Shown here: piece after piece, positions 25,301 through 37,954 of the stretch
Layout of the letters: each line of letters begins with the position of its first letter
How positions within the stretch are numbered: the stretch's first letter is position 1
From: Varroa destructor
Lineage: Eukaryota; Arthropoda; Arachnida; Mesostigmata; Varroidae
Direction of reading: 5' to 3'
Length of the DNA stretch: 64,000 nt
NCBI RefSeq assembly: GCF_002443255.2
Contig: NW_019211458.1
Span: 39,627,897 to 39,691,896, forward strand
The notes under the pieces: generated by a model
What the model was told of the DNA's origin: nothing
Seen by the model: only the letters and a program-made list of their open reading frames with translations
Database searches by the model: none
Made by a program: the position numbers and the translations under genes

Positions 25301-25350
25301 CCGCAAAGAACGCTGATCTTGATAGTGGTAAAAGCTGACGGCTTCAGGGA
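19330..25350. other. Long AT-rich stretch without a recognisable gene
   Basis: Scattered frames up to about 110 codons show no known domain. An ATG frame on - at 21785-21564 (73 codons, with TPITVEIRHIHA and DGNAHNLIVGDRV) is the most protein-like, but I cannot place it. A compositionally distinct segment at 21.7-22.3 kb is described separately. Confidence 0.5.
22109..22121 (+). promoter_or_regulatory. CTCF-like motif
   Basis: CCATCAGGGGGCA fits 12 of 13 positions of the conserved animal CTCF core (CCASYAGRKGGCR). It lies in a locally GC-richer segment. One motif match is weak evidence of binding. Confidence 0.25.
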
Positions 25351-26300
25351 GGAGACAGCACACTCCGCCTATCCACAATAATAATAATATAGCGGTGAAA
25401 CAACAACAAAAAATAGCGTCGTCAAACAAAGTAAAGAGAATTTAGCATAGAGGCGCGCGTACCTTCTATGTGGTCCGTGTATCCGAGCATGTGCATTTCC
25501 CGTAATCGATCGATACTTGTTGTTGTTGTTGTTGTTATAGAGTCGGTGCTTGTCGCTAGTGCAGCGGTTGCTCAATGTGGCGCTGCTGTTGCCGCGGCTG
25601 TTATCGATCTTGGCGCACGCGACTAGGGGGATTGACTTTTGCACTCATAGCAATTGCTGTACGTCCGCAGTGGTTCTGTGCACAGCAAGCGATCTGATTC
25701 GTTGGTCGTCATTTTTCGACTTTTGTTTCTGCGTCTGCCTGTTTCGCGCACATATTTACGCTCCCATATGCACTCGTAAAGCTACGATATCATAGGTAGA
25801 TTCGAGTGCTCTGACTGCCACAGCTTTGACTTTCGAGCTGCAGGCTTCGACTTTTTCGTATCGGCGGAGAAAAGCCGCCAATAGAAGAGATTGCCCTAGG
25901 AGAAACGTCATACGTTAAAGCAACGCATGGAAACAAGATGGCGGTATCACGGCAAAGCAGTTAGACATTTCGCGCTGACGCAGCCGACGACCCTTGGAGA
26001 GGCTACATATATACTTGGGTGAATGCATTATCTTGTATAAGCATCGCAACAAGTCGCAACTGACAGAAATCGATGCGTACCGCTTTTGTTCGACATGATT
26101 GTAGGAAATGGCGGCGGTGGCGGCGGCGGCGGCGGCGACGGGGATCGTGGCTGAAAAGAGGACCACGGCGTTATGCAGAAGATTTTCGGTTCATTTAGAG
26201 ATCTGCCACTTCCTATTGTTTTCGAATGAATCGATCTGGGTTCACTTTGCGGTTATTTTGCGGTTAAGAGTGAGCGAAATTATACTATGAGCTGTGCAAA
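25351..26300. other. GC- and triplet-repeat-rich block
   Basis: It contains (TTG)n at 25517-25537 and a GGC run at 26110-26136, with short open frames on both strands that follow the repeats. It could be an untranslated first exon or promoter. No coding exon is recognisable. Confidence 0.35.
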
Positions 26301-28107
26301 GCGGAGTTCGAATTGAACGATTATATGTAATGTATGCAGTTTATCATGGAAATTGCTACACAGAGAGCGAATGATCTTTCATGCAGCATATAACTGTCTT
26401 GGATGGACTGTGGGGGCTTAATGTAAATACTTATTGCATCTGTAGCTTGTAGTCCTAGACTTTACGTTCAAGACCGTAGGGTTTTAAGTGTAGATTAGCA
26501 CTCAAGTTAGTTGAAACTGAAGTTGACTTCAACTAAAAGGCTTAAATATAATGGTAGTAACGATAATAAAGAAGTCTAACGATATAGAATCATTAATAAT
26601 TATGTCTTTGGACTAATTCGCCCTCTGTTGTCGGTGATGACGGTTGTCGATGACAAGTCTAAGCATGTATGCGCAGCACTGAATAAAATTGGCAAAATTA
26701 TGGAAAGTGATACCTCTACATAATTTCGTCAGGCGTTTTTATTTGTAGGACTAAAGGCGTTTTGGGCTAATACGTCGCCAATTATATTAATCTGATTATA
26801 GTAGTCTTGTCCTGAGGTATGGGGTATCAGATTCCACACCATCTCAGTCGCCTGCTCTACAATTCTGTAACGGCGAAGATGAATCTATGTAAGGCATTTC
26901 AGACTGGTATATGTTTGCATTTTCTTCTCTTACAAACAGTCACGTTGAGAATGTCATGGCTATGACTTAAAGAACAAATCGTCATTAAATGCATATTCTA
27001 TACGAGTAAAGTAATCCGTTTCCGCTTCTGGGGTCCGCAAGAACTTTTTTTAAACCTGTTATACGTTTTAGCTCGGCATACACAGTTACCTTGAACATCA
27101 GCTGATGATCTTGTTTTCATGGATGTTTTCACACAGAAAGTGATTTATTAATGGTCACACCCGGAAAATAAGGCGGATGTAGGGTGAAATTGGTAGGCAA
27201 AGTTAACTTGGACCACTAAGATCGTTTTTCTACACGATCCACTGTGCTGTTCTTATTCTAGGATAGTCAATCCGACTCGGTGTCGGAGCGTCGCGCATAA
27301 CGGAGCCATATGAGCCTCTTCTAGATCCAAAAATTAGTAGCGAGTCCGATCGGTTTATCCTTGATGCTAATACGGTGTCTTATAAACTTAATATCGGTGG
27401 ATAAATCTAACTAGCATAGATTTGCTCCGACAGAAATAAGTGCTTAATTACCACGACTCGAAATGCGTTTTACCTGATTTTTATGCAAGAAACACGTATT
27501 AAGTGAAGCTAGCTGACAGATAGGGGCAATTTGACTCGTTTCCCGGCAGACAGAAGTCACTATAGACAATTAATTGTTAAGTTTTCTGGTATCTCAGCAA
27601 ACATAAACATTATATAGGTAATGGGGTACATAAACATCGAATTTTAACGCACAATAATAAGTTATATGCGTCGCACGTTAACATTTATAGAATACTTATT
27701 TGTAACAGTCCGTTCGATGAATGCGAATTCTAATTGATCATAGTGAGATTCCGAGCAACCGTTTGCGGTCATATTTTTTCGGAGCAACAATTTTTCTAGG
27801 GACATTTCGTGTAAAACGTAAACTACGTATTGCGGTCGTATTACTTCCTACGGTGAGCGGTAATGCGATGGTAGGTACATGACTTTGTAGCCGTCGCGTC
27901 ATACGTGACGTTAGATGCTAAACTGATCGTGTTCGGAGGTGTGAACATTATCCTCAGTGCTGCGGTCGCCTGTCATCGATACGATCTTCAGTGAACACCA
28001 CCCGAACCAACGCCATACCAAATATGCAATACATCAGAAAGTGACTGCAGTTCGAAAATCGTACTGTTTTACAACGGTAGAAATGGCAACAGCTGTAAAG
28101 ACCAATA

Positions 28108-28350
28108 ATGGATAGTAAAGCTTCCTTTATGTTCTGCTACCTAGTGTTGCTGTTATTGTTACTGATGACCATTTGTAGAGGCGACTGCTATGGCTTCATC
28201 TGTCTTCTCGAATATAATGATGTTGAATACATGTCTATTAATACGTTAGCGATAGACGTGAACTTCCTATGGTCCTTTGAACGAATCGTTTGCAGGCCTT
28301 TGAAGCATGTCCCCAGAAGGTCGGGCAGCCAATACAAAGAGTATTTCTGA
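28108..28350 (+). CDS. Possible small secreted-type ORF, 80 aa
   Basis: An ATG frame begins with a signal-peptide-like N terminus: short polar start, a hydrophobic core (CYLVLLLLLLMTIC), then RGDC. Several cysteines follow. I recognise no family. The leucine run partly reflects a CTG/TTG-rich sequence, and chance is a serious alternative. Confidence 0.15.
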   Translation: MDSKASFMFCYLVLLLLLLMTICRGDCYGFICLLEYNDVEYMSINTLAIDVNFLWSFERIVCRPLKHVPRRSGSQYKEYF

Positions 28351-30299
28351 GCGTCGCTCAAATTTTGCAGATTCGAAGCTCACTACTCGTACCGTTATCG
28401 ACTTTGATAACGGATCTGGCATTCGACCACTATCATCTGCGTAAAAGATGTTGCATATTACGGAGTCTACTTTACAGTAGAACTAGAGATTTAATATGTT
28501 TCACTTTGATTTTGCTCATTTCAAATGAAATCTTTCCGAAGGTTTCGCAAAAACTTTCAAGTTAATTTTGAAAAAAAGCAAATGTTTATGAACACTATTA
28601 GCACAGCTTTGTTTGGTACAGTAAAGTCTATGTATTATACATCCGTCCACTCGGGACCTCTAACAATATTCACATTACGCAAATAGAAAACAGCGATATC
28701 TACGTATTTGATAAGCGTGATTGTATAGAAAAACAAAAACATTTTGAAAGTTACGGCGGGATCGACCACAACTACTGGCCACAAGCCGCCATTGTGCCTA
28801 AGCATGATGCCCGCTTTTTCATGCGTTCTCCTTCGCAGACAGCGTGGCTTCGAGGTGAAGCCACAAGCCAACGTTTGGCGTGCCTTTAATAGAGCACACA
28901 TTTACCGTGTGCACGAATCCCAGAGGAGAAAGATCACATTGCTTTCTTTATATTTTTCGTTTTTTGTTGCCGTGCGTCATTGTTTCGTTGTACGCAATTG
29001 AGGCGAGAGTCGCTTTTCTGAATGAGCTTGTAAATCAGTTAAGCCAATTGCACGCTAGAGTTTATCAATCGTCAGTCCTTTAGCAGAATAAAATTTCAGT
29101 CTTACGAAACAACTATTATGCTTTGTACCAAGCTTCTACGAAACCCTATGATGGCCGAATATCAGTTTGAGAAGAGTTTTGGATTCTTTGGAGTTAGTAG
29201 GCCCTTCTCGCTAGTAACTCGTTGTCATGGCTATTGTAGGTTGTTAATGAGCCATGTGAATTATTATTTTCCATTACTCGATGATGGTACACATAATGTT
29301 TGTACTAGTGTTTGTAGGGTTCGATTATCGCTATGACAACTTCCAAGGCTCGTAAGAAGCTTCCAAATGCTCACTACGCGAAGGGGGAAATGTTGTCTTT
29401 CAACAGGATTGGATGCGAGACAGTACGTATTGCTGATTAGTATAAGGATAGTACCAGGGTTTTTCAATTTGGACAACTTTATGATGCATAGGAATAGTAA
29501 AATGGATCCGATTTTCATGATCTTTTTTTATCGTACCTATCGGTAAAGATAAGAAAAATCTGTATCCATTCAAAGACCTTCGGAGAACTATCAAGGGTTT
29601 TCCTACCAGAGAGATTCAAGACATTGAAAGTACCAGGGTGCAGGATTACGAACCTTCCGCAGACAATTTCCAACAAACCTGAAAAAACACACTGGGAATT
29701 CGAGAGTTAGATGCTTTACGTTGTAGCAAATTTTCTATCCCAGAAAACACATTGGGGGTCACTTTACTGCGCATGTTTACATCTGACAATTATAAACTTT
29801 TAGAACACTAAAATAAAAAAGTTCTAAATGAAGGAAAAAAGTTTCTTGAACTTTTTCCAACAAATATCTTTCTTGTTGATTACAAAGATGTCATTAGCGA
29901 CGCCTAAACAACCTATCAAACAAACCCAAAGTGTTTAGATCTAAGGCTGTTTAATACACACGGTTTCTATCGATATGCCAATATTTCGCTATTGCGTAGC
30001 CTACCTGTTACTTGCAATGTTGCATACTCCAATAATTTGTATGGAACGAATCAGCAAAAGATTTGTCATGACTACGAGTTATTGGTTCGACTAAAAGGTG
30101 AACGAAGTGATCATTTGGAATTGTTGACGAACGCCGCTACCGCCGCCAGTAACAACAAAGAGTACCTTTGCTATTTCCATTATGATTCTCGTCTTCAAGG
30201 GTAGCTTTGATTGGCAGAATTGCCACGCTGCAACATTTATTCGGTTAGCTAGAGTCTAACTGCTGAACAAAAGTAGGGCATTGGCAGCACCTGACTTAC

Positions 30300-31260
30300 C
30301 CGCTCAGAGGAGTCATTTCCTAGCGATGAACCGTTGTCACGTCAGGGCGGATTCCGATCTGTGTGTCAGTCCTGTCGTTTGACTCTTCAACTTATCGGCT
30401 GTTTTGTTGTGGTTGTTCATATTCCATCTGGTGGACGTGCTCTGGAACTAATGCGACAAGTGAATTGGCAACGAATTGCAAAAGTTACCAAGGTTGTGGT
30501 TGACGTTTTGCTATGATGTTGTCTGCTATTTGACGCTTCGATTGATTAGGGTTTATCCGCTTGATCGAGACTGGCCTTCTGTTCGCCGTTTGATTGGACT
30601 TCATACACCTCAGCATCGCTCAACCAGCCGCATCTCATTTAGTGGCGTATATCAACATTCTTTAGACTTTTCTCCATTTTGTGCCTGTGTTCCCGTGTCT
30701 GTGAACGTATGAGTATCGTGAGTGTTCTCCGTCATCATCTGCACTATACATTCGTTCATCGCCACATCCCATCATTCCCGCCTTTGTCTTCGCTGAGCTT
30801 TTATGTTAGCTTGGACAGCCTTCGCCATCGCCGAAAGAGGCAGACTGTAGCGCAATCACAGTCGCTACCGCGTCCATTGGGGCAGTCCGCACGTCAACAT
30901 ACTACAACAACAATGTTGTCGTTGTTGTGACTGTTGCAGGCGGTAGGCTTAACTACAAACAGCTTCCTACAAGGAAGCCGCCGCCCTGGCTTGTTGTTGG
31001 TTTCGCTGCTGGTTCTACGATTTCTATTGCGATTGCACAGATGTTTAGTGGGACGCCAGACACCGACATCTGTTAGACTGAATCGCCGCTCGAAACGTAT
31101 GCTCTCCCGACCCGCTACTACCGAACCAATCACTCCTCGACAACAGAACAAAAATATCTATCCTCGCACCGGCGACCAGATCGGGCGGACAGGCCGTTAC
31201 GTAGCGGTATTGCGTCGGTTGGCTGGTCGAAGCTGGCGGCAGCAGCAGTAATAGTCAAAT
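30300..31260. other. GC-richer block with open frames, possible promoter or 5' UTR
   Basis: Composition rises relative to the flanks. The longest frame (30934-31251, +) is Arg-rich and starts at a non-ATG codon after a GACTGTTGCAG acceptor-like site. A GTTGTTG palindromic run lies near 30915. No domain is seen. It sits just upstream of the small ORF at 31448. Confidence 0.3.
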
Positions 31261-31447
31261 CGAAAGCTTACGAGAGGCTCAAAAATGACCAGCCAGTCAA
31301 ATGCGTACCAGCATACACTGGCCGAAACGAACACAGCGACAGAGGGCGCCAAAAGTCAGGTCGTAATCATGGCAGCGGAGCTGCGTATATGATAAGTTGA
31401 TCATTGGCACCCAGACGACACGCGCACATACACACAGCGGCTAAATA

Positions 31448-31687
31448 ATGAACGGACAAAAGGCGGAAAAAATAGATTCAGAATTGTTATCCAGCGAAAA
31501 TAGCAACACATGGTCACCGTTGTTAAACGAGTTCATCCATTATTCTGGAAACCTGATTGAAATCCATCGAAATGCGACATTTTGCCAAAATCAGCCAGAA
31601 TTTGATGCTGAAACGTTAACCAAAGACGTAACCAATAGTTTTGATGGTTGTTCAATTGTGTTCTTTTGTTATGTTAACGTCTCGTGA
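31448..31687 (+). CDS. Possible small ORF or first coding exon, 79 aa
   Basis: An ATG frame with protein-like composition (IDSELLSSENSNTWSPLLNEF, then EFDAETLTKDV) and a fairly good start context (AATAATGA). It follows the GC-richer block at 30.3-31.3 kb. A GTGAGG donor-like site overlaps its stop codon, so it could instead be an exon that splices onward. No family is recognised. Confidence 0.22.
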   Translation: MNGQKAEKIDSELLSSENSNTWSPLLNEFIHYSGNLIEIHRNATFCQNQPEFDAETLTKDVTNSFDGCSIVFFCYVNVS

Positions 31688-33230
31688 GGGTTAGAAAGTA
31701 ATTATTCGTATGTCAAGATGGTTCTTCGACTTCGCTGTCAGTATACCGCAGCGCCTATGCCTGTGTTACTGAAGAGATACGCAGAGGTATTCGATAAATG
31801 CGAGGGCTTGCGCAGACACTACGGATGACGGAGTTCGTTTTAAAGGACAGCTTAGGGAGCTGGACATGGGGAACGTCTGTTAGCCTTCCCATCATTTCGA
31901 TTCGGGTAAGCATGACAATGATATTGCTAGAACTAGAACCTTTCAGCAAAGATATCTTTAATGATTTAACAGAAATTAACTTGAATTTACTGTTTGTAAG
32001 AAGTAGCGCTGAGAGAGCGAACGTAACTTGGAACACTCAGCTTTGTAGGAATCCACTTGTCGGTGTTTAGTTGTGAGAACATCCACCGGTGTTCAGGTGA
32101 AGGCCGACAACATAGCGCAATTGTAGTGGCTGGCTTAATTGCGCTTTTAACGGGCATGTCTTCAACAAAATACTATACACATAACGGTGAAAGTATCATT
32201 AACTTTGGCTAAAGGATTGATTCGTTTGGCGCCAACCTCATGGGGCGTTGTGCGCTGGATCTCTTAAATTTAAATTCTTCCCGACTATAGAGTTGCTATT
32301 ACATCTGAGTTGACCCTGGTGTCTATCTGACCCAAGCCTACCAGAGAGGTCGGCAGTGAATAGTTACGGCATAAAATTTGAATGAGTGCAACGACAAATT
32401 TTCACGACGAACGAAAAATTTTTTTTTTTTTTTCTGTTAACAATCTCTGTACAATGCTGCATTGCGTCAGTAGCGTTCTACCTGCATTTTTTCTACACTG
32501 CGGTTGCCATATTAGTGACGCGGTGCGCTGGCGATGAGGGCCGCAAAGGGGGGTGAACAAGATTATTGCTATTTGCAGAAATACTATTTGTAGTTAAGAT
32601 TATTCGAAACTAGATACTATAATAGGTTAACATTGTAAAAGCTAGCGCGTACATACGCCTTTTTCACATCACTTTCATACAGATTCAGAAAGATCACAAG
32701 CGACAGTTTACGATTCTAAATTGAATGGAATAATATGAAGGCATGCTGAATATCGGCAACAAGCTGCTATTGACATTGTCTTAAAAATTATCATGAGAAA
32801 CGTCATGGCTTATCATTTAATCTATATTGAAAGGGATTATATGTTTGCTATCAATCTGTGTTTCGTCAATGTAAGTACTGGTGTTCTATCATGGGCATTC
32901 GTCGGTGTATGCCGGTTTATCCATAAGACCTTTTTCTATTTGCAGATGTTTAATCGTAATGGGATGTTTCAATGTCGTATCGCTGTTGAACTGTTTTTCC
33001 GATGAAACAAAAACCAATTACACTGGAAATCAATACTCATTTCGGTACTTACCCTCCAAAAAAATCTGAGACAGTGCCGGTTGTGTTAATCCTATCTTTT
33101 TTTTTTTTTGAAAAAAGAAAAGGTTTATTGGCTGGCGTAAAATGTAGTCAAGATTAGAGAATTGCCGCTAAAGGACGTGCAGTTATGTACAACATGACCT
33201 GTAGTCTTTTAGTCCGTTGTGTCTGATTTA

Positions 33231-33385
33231 TTAGCCCAGTTTCCAACTGTTCGTGTATGATGAAATGAAGGGGTCATTCTGTAGAGATCGAGAATCGAGG
33301 CCGGACATAAACACACTTCATTTCGTGCTGGGTTGGAGGTAGGCGTTTGAGAGAATGCTTTTAACGGGGGTGCCGGACATGAAGT
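33231..33385 (+). repeat. tRNA-derived SINE-like copy C
   Basis: A degenerate B box (GATCGAGAATCGAGG) is followed by GGACATAAACACACTT, TTTCGTGCTGGG and a GGTGCCGGACAT tail, in the same order as copies A and B. The 5' half is poorly preserved. Confidence 0.6.
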
Positions 33386-36226
33386 TCAAAACACTTTGGT
33401 CCTCGACAATTTTTCGGCACTAATCAGCAGATTGGTACCATTTATAGTAAAACATATTTTGAGATTTTAAAATAATGATGATATTGTCATTTTCCTTGTT
33501 CTGTATAGTTGTTTTTTCAGCACAAAGTAACGCTTTTGTCATTAGTAACAAGACAATGGATTCGTACCCCATGGCGAAGTTAAACTCAAAGGTTTAACTG
33601 TAAAATACTATGAATCGCATCGCGCACTACTGGTCGAGGTGGACCGTAAATGGTGGTGAACATTGGAATCGAAAAGAGTTAGTTATGCTGATTAACCACT
33701 ATAGCTGTATGTCAATTTGAGATATTATTGAGATGTTCTTACCGTTACCAGTAGGTTATCAGGTGTTCAGCGTTAATTGTATAGCGACATGAGGGCCGTA
33801 TCACCATGGCTAAGAGACCAATATTGAACCCGCTGATACCTCGATTAAAGATAAAAGCAAAAAAGAAAAGAAAAAAGTAATTGTCATGGGCCGCGCATCG
33901 TAGACAACGACGTTTTTCGTGCTATAGATTTAATACTTGACCTTAAGGAAACACCAAACGGTTGGCTTGAATCACGGAACGGAGTACGTTTACGTCCAGC
34001 TTCAAAGTTCAACAGGCTTGTTACTATTAAATTACCCACTGCGCTAGCACGGAAATGTGTTGACAATGCTTAGTATTAGATCGGCTCGTCAAAATCGCGT
34101 TAAGTTCCAAGTGAACCCAGACCATGTTCTAATGAGACCGACCAGACGGTATGTGTACGAACAATGATATTTTATGCCTATATATAATAAGATAATGATA
34201 TATGACGCATATATACAAGATCGAAGGTGGAAAAGGAATGATCAGTTCAACCAACATCTAATAGTTAGGGCCTAATAGTGGCTGATATCGTGCTACAATA
34301 TTTGTGTTATAGAATGTCTATTGAACATTGACTATATTAGAAATCGTGTATCATGTCATGGCGCTAACAAGGATTTGTCTTTCCCGAGCTCTTTTACGCG
34401 GAAGTCGATTTGGTTCTCTCGTTGAATTTGAACACGAGGACATTTATATCTTAAAATATTTACGTTGGCCTGAATTCTGTGAATTTATACGCAAGGTCTG
34501 TTATACCTGCGTCAACGACCACCAGCAGCTGTTTATACCAAGCGGGTTTGCCTGTTTTTTCATGAGTCCAAGAAGTGTTCCAATCAAAAGTACTGATAAG
34601 CTTGAAGCGCTCTACCTAGGTACATTGGACACGGGCATATGCTCCGTATTTGTAACAAACTTTTAATATTTGACAATGTCATATCTAGTGACAAAATATG
34701 CGGACTCGTACAAGTTCGAACTGCGAACGAAGGCACATAATAACGTATCTATGGAGAAACGCTGTTTTCAATCAAACACATAAGCCAATGCAGTCAATGA
34801 AGGTAAGCTCTTAAGGAGGTTTTTGTCAAGAATTCCATTTTCCATGTCGTATATATTCTTTCTCATCGTGCTGACCACCATTAGATTCGACTAGAATCGA
34901 CGTCCGAGTTTAAAGTTGTTTCGTGCGAAACATCGTACTCGGTAATTTCTAATATATACATATATTTATGGATATATGATATGTCTGCTTGCTTGTATTT
35001 AGCACTTGCATTCAAGAACAAACCCAGTTAGTTTGATTACAAGCCCTCTCAGTGGCAACTTTTATAGGTTACTAACGGACAACCTTATTACTTATTGCTA
35101 AAGGGCTTGCTACTGCTACAGTCTTATGTTAGATATTCTGATACTGTTTATGGAATACTTAAGAACAATGTTCGAATCGTCGGACAGATATATTGTTACA
35201 GGATACTTACATCAGTTACATAAAACAACGTAAAATCTATATAAGATTCTGTTTGTAAGTTTTAAATACGTTAAATAACGTATCCCAATAACGTTTGCGA
35301 CATATACATCGCTATAGTCATTTTAAAAATATAGCGTTAGGTTTTTTGATAACACTTTATGTGTAGCATATGGCAAGATGTGAATTGCCTTTTGGGAGTC
35401 AATTAGGTGACGCTAATACAGCCCTCCTCGGAACTCGACATTACGAATCTCTGATAAAGGAGTTTTTGCTAAAATGGATACTATATCTCTACAACCATTT
35501 ATAGTATAAGGGCTTAATTGCAAGCTTGGTGATGATTCAATGAAGAACGTCAATGGTCTTATTGTTATATTTTTCTTATTATCAAAACGAGGCTGTTTTT
35601 GAAACGATTGAACCCATTTTTAAGCAATCGCATCCCCAAAACAAGCGTCCTCTCTCTAATTTCCAATATAGATTCAGTATGGAACGAAAAAGCATCAATA
35701 ATAATTCACAATATTAGAATATTTAGAATGTAACCGGACAAAGCTTATTTCTAAAGAAATAGGTTTAGATCTAGAATTATAATTTCAAAAGAAAAATATA
35801 AGAAGATACACGTTCAGCGGGTATACTAAAGTGCTTATCAAGAGTCCACTGTTGAAGCACGTTTCAATATAAAAGACGTTGTTTTAAGAATAAAATTCTT
35901 AAAAATAAAAAGAAAATAATAAAAAAGGAAAAAGTTGGGACCATTTTTTTATGCATTTTACTCCGATTAGTTAATTTCCACATGTTGTCTTTAAAATCAG
36001 CAAGCCAGGTTAGTTCATGGATACCTAAGACACGTTAAATGAAGAGCCTGATGAGTACTACACACATCCAGTTAAAAATAATAAAAGTTGCTTATAAATT
36101 TGAAACAGATTTTAGGTCAACGCGTTAAACCCCTTTGCCTTTCAGAGCACCTATTTTAACATGCTCGTTAGGTATAAAACAGTCAAGAATATCGATTCTG
36201 CGAACAGAATCAATTCATTCACACTG

Positions 36227-36389
36227 TTATTGCTTTGTAATATTCACCTTCCGATATAAGAGTACCGCTTGCATCCGTTCCGCCAATTCTCCACACGCTG
36301 CGCCCATTTTTAGTGCAGTTCTTCCTTCTGGAGCCATATCGCATCTCTGAGCACTGTTGGCAAATGAGGAACTAAAGCTGCAATAGTCT
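36227..36389 (-). CDS. Candidate minus-strand coding exon, unknown gene
   Basis: On -, a strong acceptor (TTTTGCTTCCCTGTCGTCACAG) is followed by an open frame reading DYCSFSSSFANSAQRCDMAP, then a helix-like ALKMGAACGELAERMQAVLL. It either continues to a stop at 36227 or splices at AAG|GTGAAT (36248). Upstream on the same strand a 107-codon open frame (36695-36375) with no ATG could be a preceding exon. The composition looks coding, but I cannot name the protein. Confidence 0.3.
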
Positions 36390-36695
36390 CTGTGACGACA
36401 GGGAAGCAAAATGTTCGGCAGGTCCAGCTGGTCCACCTGGGTTCCCGCCACTGAGCAGTGGTGCCTTTGCCCATTTCACTGTGCCGCAGGCACTGACTTC
36501 CCCATACAGATCAGGTGGGCTACTTTTGAGTCCCCCCGACGTAATCGTGCCAGCGATAGCGCTGGCAGTTGTAGAACAGGCAGCATCGCTGTCGAAACAA
36601 AGAACTGCTTCAACCAGCCAACGGGTAACAAGACGAACGAATAGTCTTATTGCCCTTGCCTTGATGCCGCGGGCGTTGGCCGCCGGCAGCAGCCG
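36375..36695 (-). other. Open frame without ATG, possible upstream exon
   Basis: 107 codons open on - between stops. It includes a basic helix-like stretch (GIKARAIRLFVRLVTRW) and a Gly/Pro-rich end. It would need a donor near 36500 to join the exon at 36389; GAA|GTCAGT is the best I see. Other frames here are also long because the block is GC-rich, so this is uncertain. Confidence 0.2.
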
Positions 36696-37934
36696 TTAGC
36701 TGGCATAGCGCTTTCTAAGGGCAGGGTAAATGGGCTGGGGGCGAAGAGACAGGAACAGGCAGACAGAGAACGTTGTAGGTGTGTAGGAATCGAAGCTGGA
36801 TAGGTTGGCCCTATTGGTTTGCGGTGAAAACAGGGAAACGAGGAGGGCAGAAATGGGGCCGACCGGAGCTGCAAGGGCGAAGTGTTCGGATAGCCAGAAG
36901 CCGTGTCTTCAAAGGATACTGGCTGCTTCAGCTGCAGACGGCTCCGTATCCTCGTCGAAGGCTCCTTCCTTGCCCCTCCGTGTCCCATTCCTCACTGTAG
37001 CGTAATATGGGCTTCCATTCTCACAACTGTCTTCCTTTAGCGTTACCAGCTACTATGCCTGAACTATTACCATTCTAAGCGTCTAGTAAAACGGCCTGTC
37101 TCGAACAACGGGTGTCTATTATAGTACATGTTGCCCGTGATCGATGATTTTTACCCGTCAATGGTGATATGTGACAAGCGAATTCAATACTCTTAAAATT
37201 TTTTGCTTGTCCATTGGATACTGGCATCTGGGATTTCGCCTCGATGAACTGTGGGACTGTTTCTCCTAGAATGCGTGGGGCGGTACGTTGTGATGTTATT
37301 ACGTTTGTAGGGTATGCCTTTAAAGTTAGCCATTATCAACAGACGAGATGGTACACGAAGAACACAGGAAAAAGATGACCTTGCACTTTTTTTATTTTTT
37401 CGGTTAGAGCAGTCGTTTTTTCTGAACCGTCCGACAGCTAACAGATATACAACCATGTCTACAAGTGCCGACGACACATGGAACCAAATGCTCCATGGAT
37501 GCACACGGCCACGCCGATTATCAATAATCATGTAGACATATGAGAAAACTATATATGCATTTATATTTACAAATGTGCTATATCTCAATGTTTGACATCA
37601 ACGCCAAGTGCTCATTCGAAAAAGCCACTTTTCCCTGAGCTTCACTCAAAGAAAACGAGAGGTAAAGCAAAAAATATGGTCGCGATTTTATGAAGTAAAC
37701 TCTTAGGCCCTACCGCATTTGAAAAATCTGCCTTTTAGTCGGTGTACATTATTCAGACCTCTCAAACACTACCTTTGTCTTGGAAATCACACCGATTGTG
37801 GATTTTAGTTTTAGGCTTAATGATGCGGGTTGTAGTTATCAAAATAGGAATTGACGCTGAAGAATTGCCTGTATAGATGCACTTAGTTTCTGAGAAAGCG
37901 AGATCGTAATGATAGCTTTAAAATTTTTCGAAAG

Positions 37935-37954
37935 TATATATATATATATATATA
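37935..37954. repeat. (TA)10 microsatellite
   Basis: Ten uninterrupted TA units. Confidence 0.95.

Noticed and set aside
36126..36198. A further exon of the candidate minus-strand gene after 36248
   Set aside because: On careful re-reading, the frame that first looked open is stopped after nine codons, so no exon can be claimed there.
36421..36440. Collagen-like GPAGPPG reading on + after a GGCAG acceptor-like site
   Set aside because: A single Gly-Pro-rich septapeptide with no further Gly-X-Y repeat; the opposite strand gives a better exon model.
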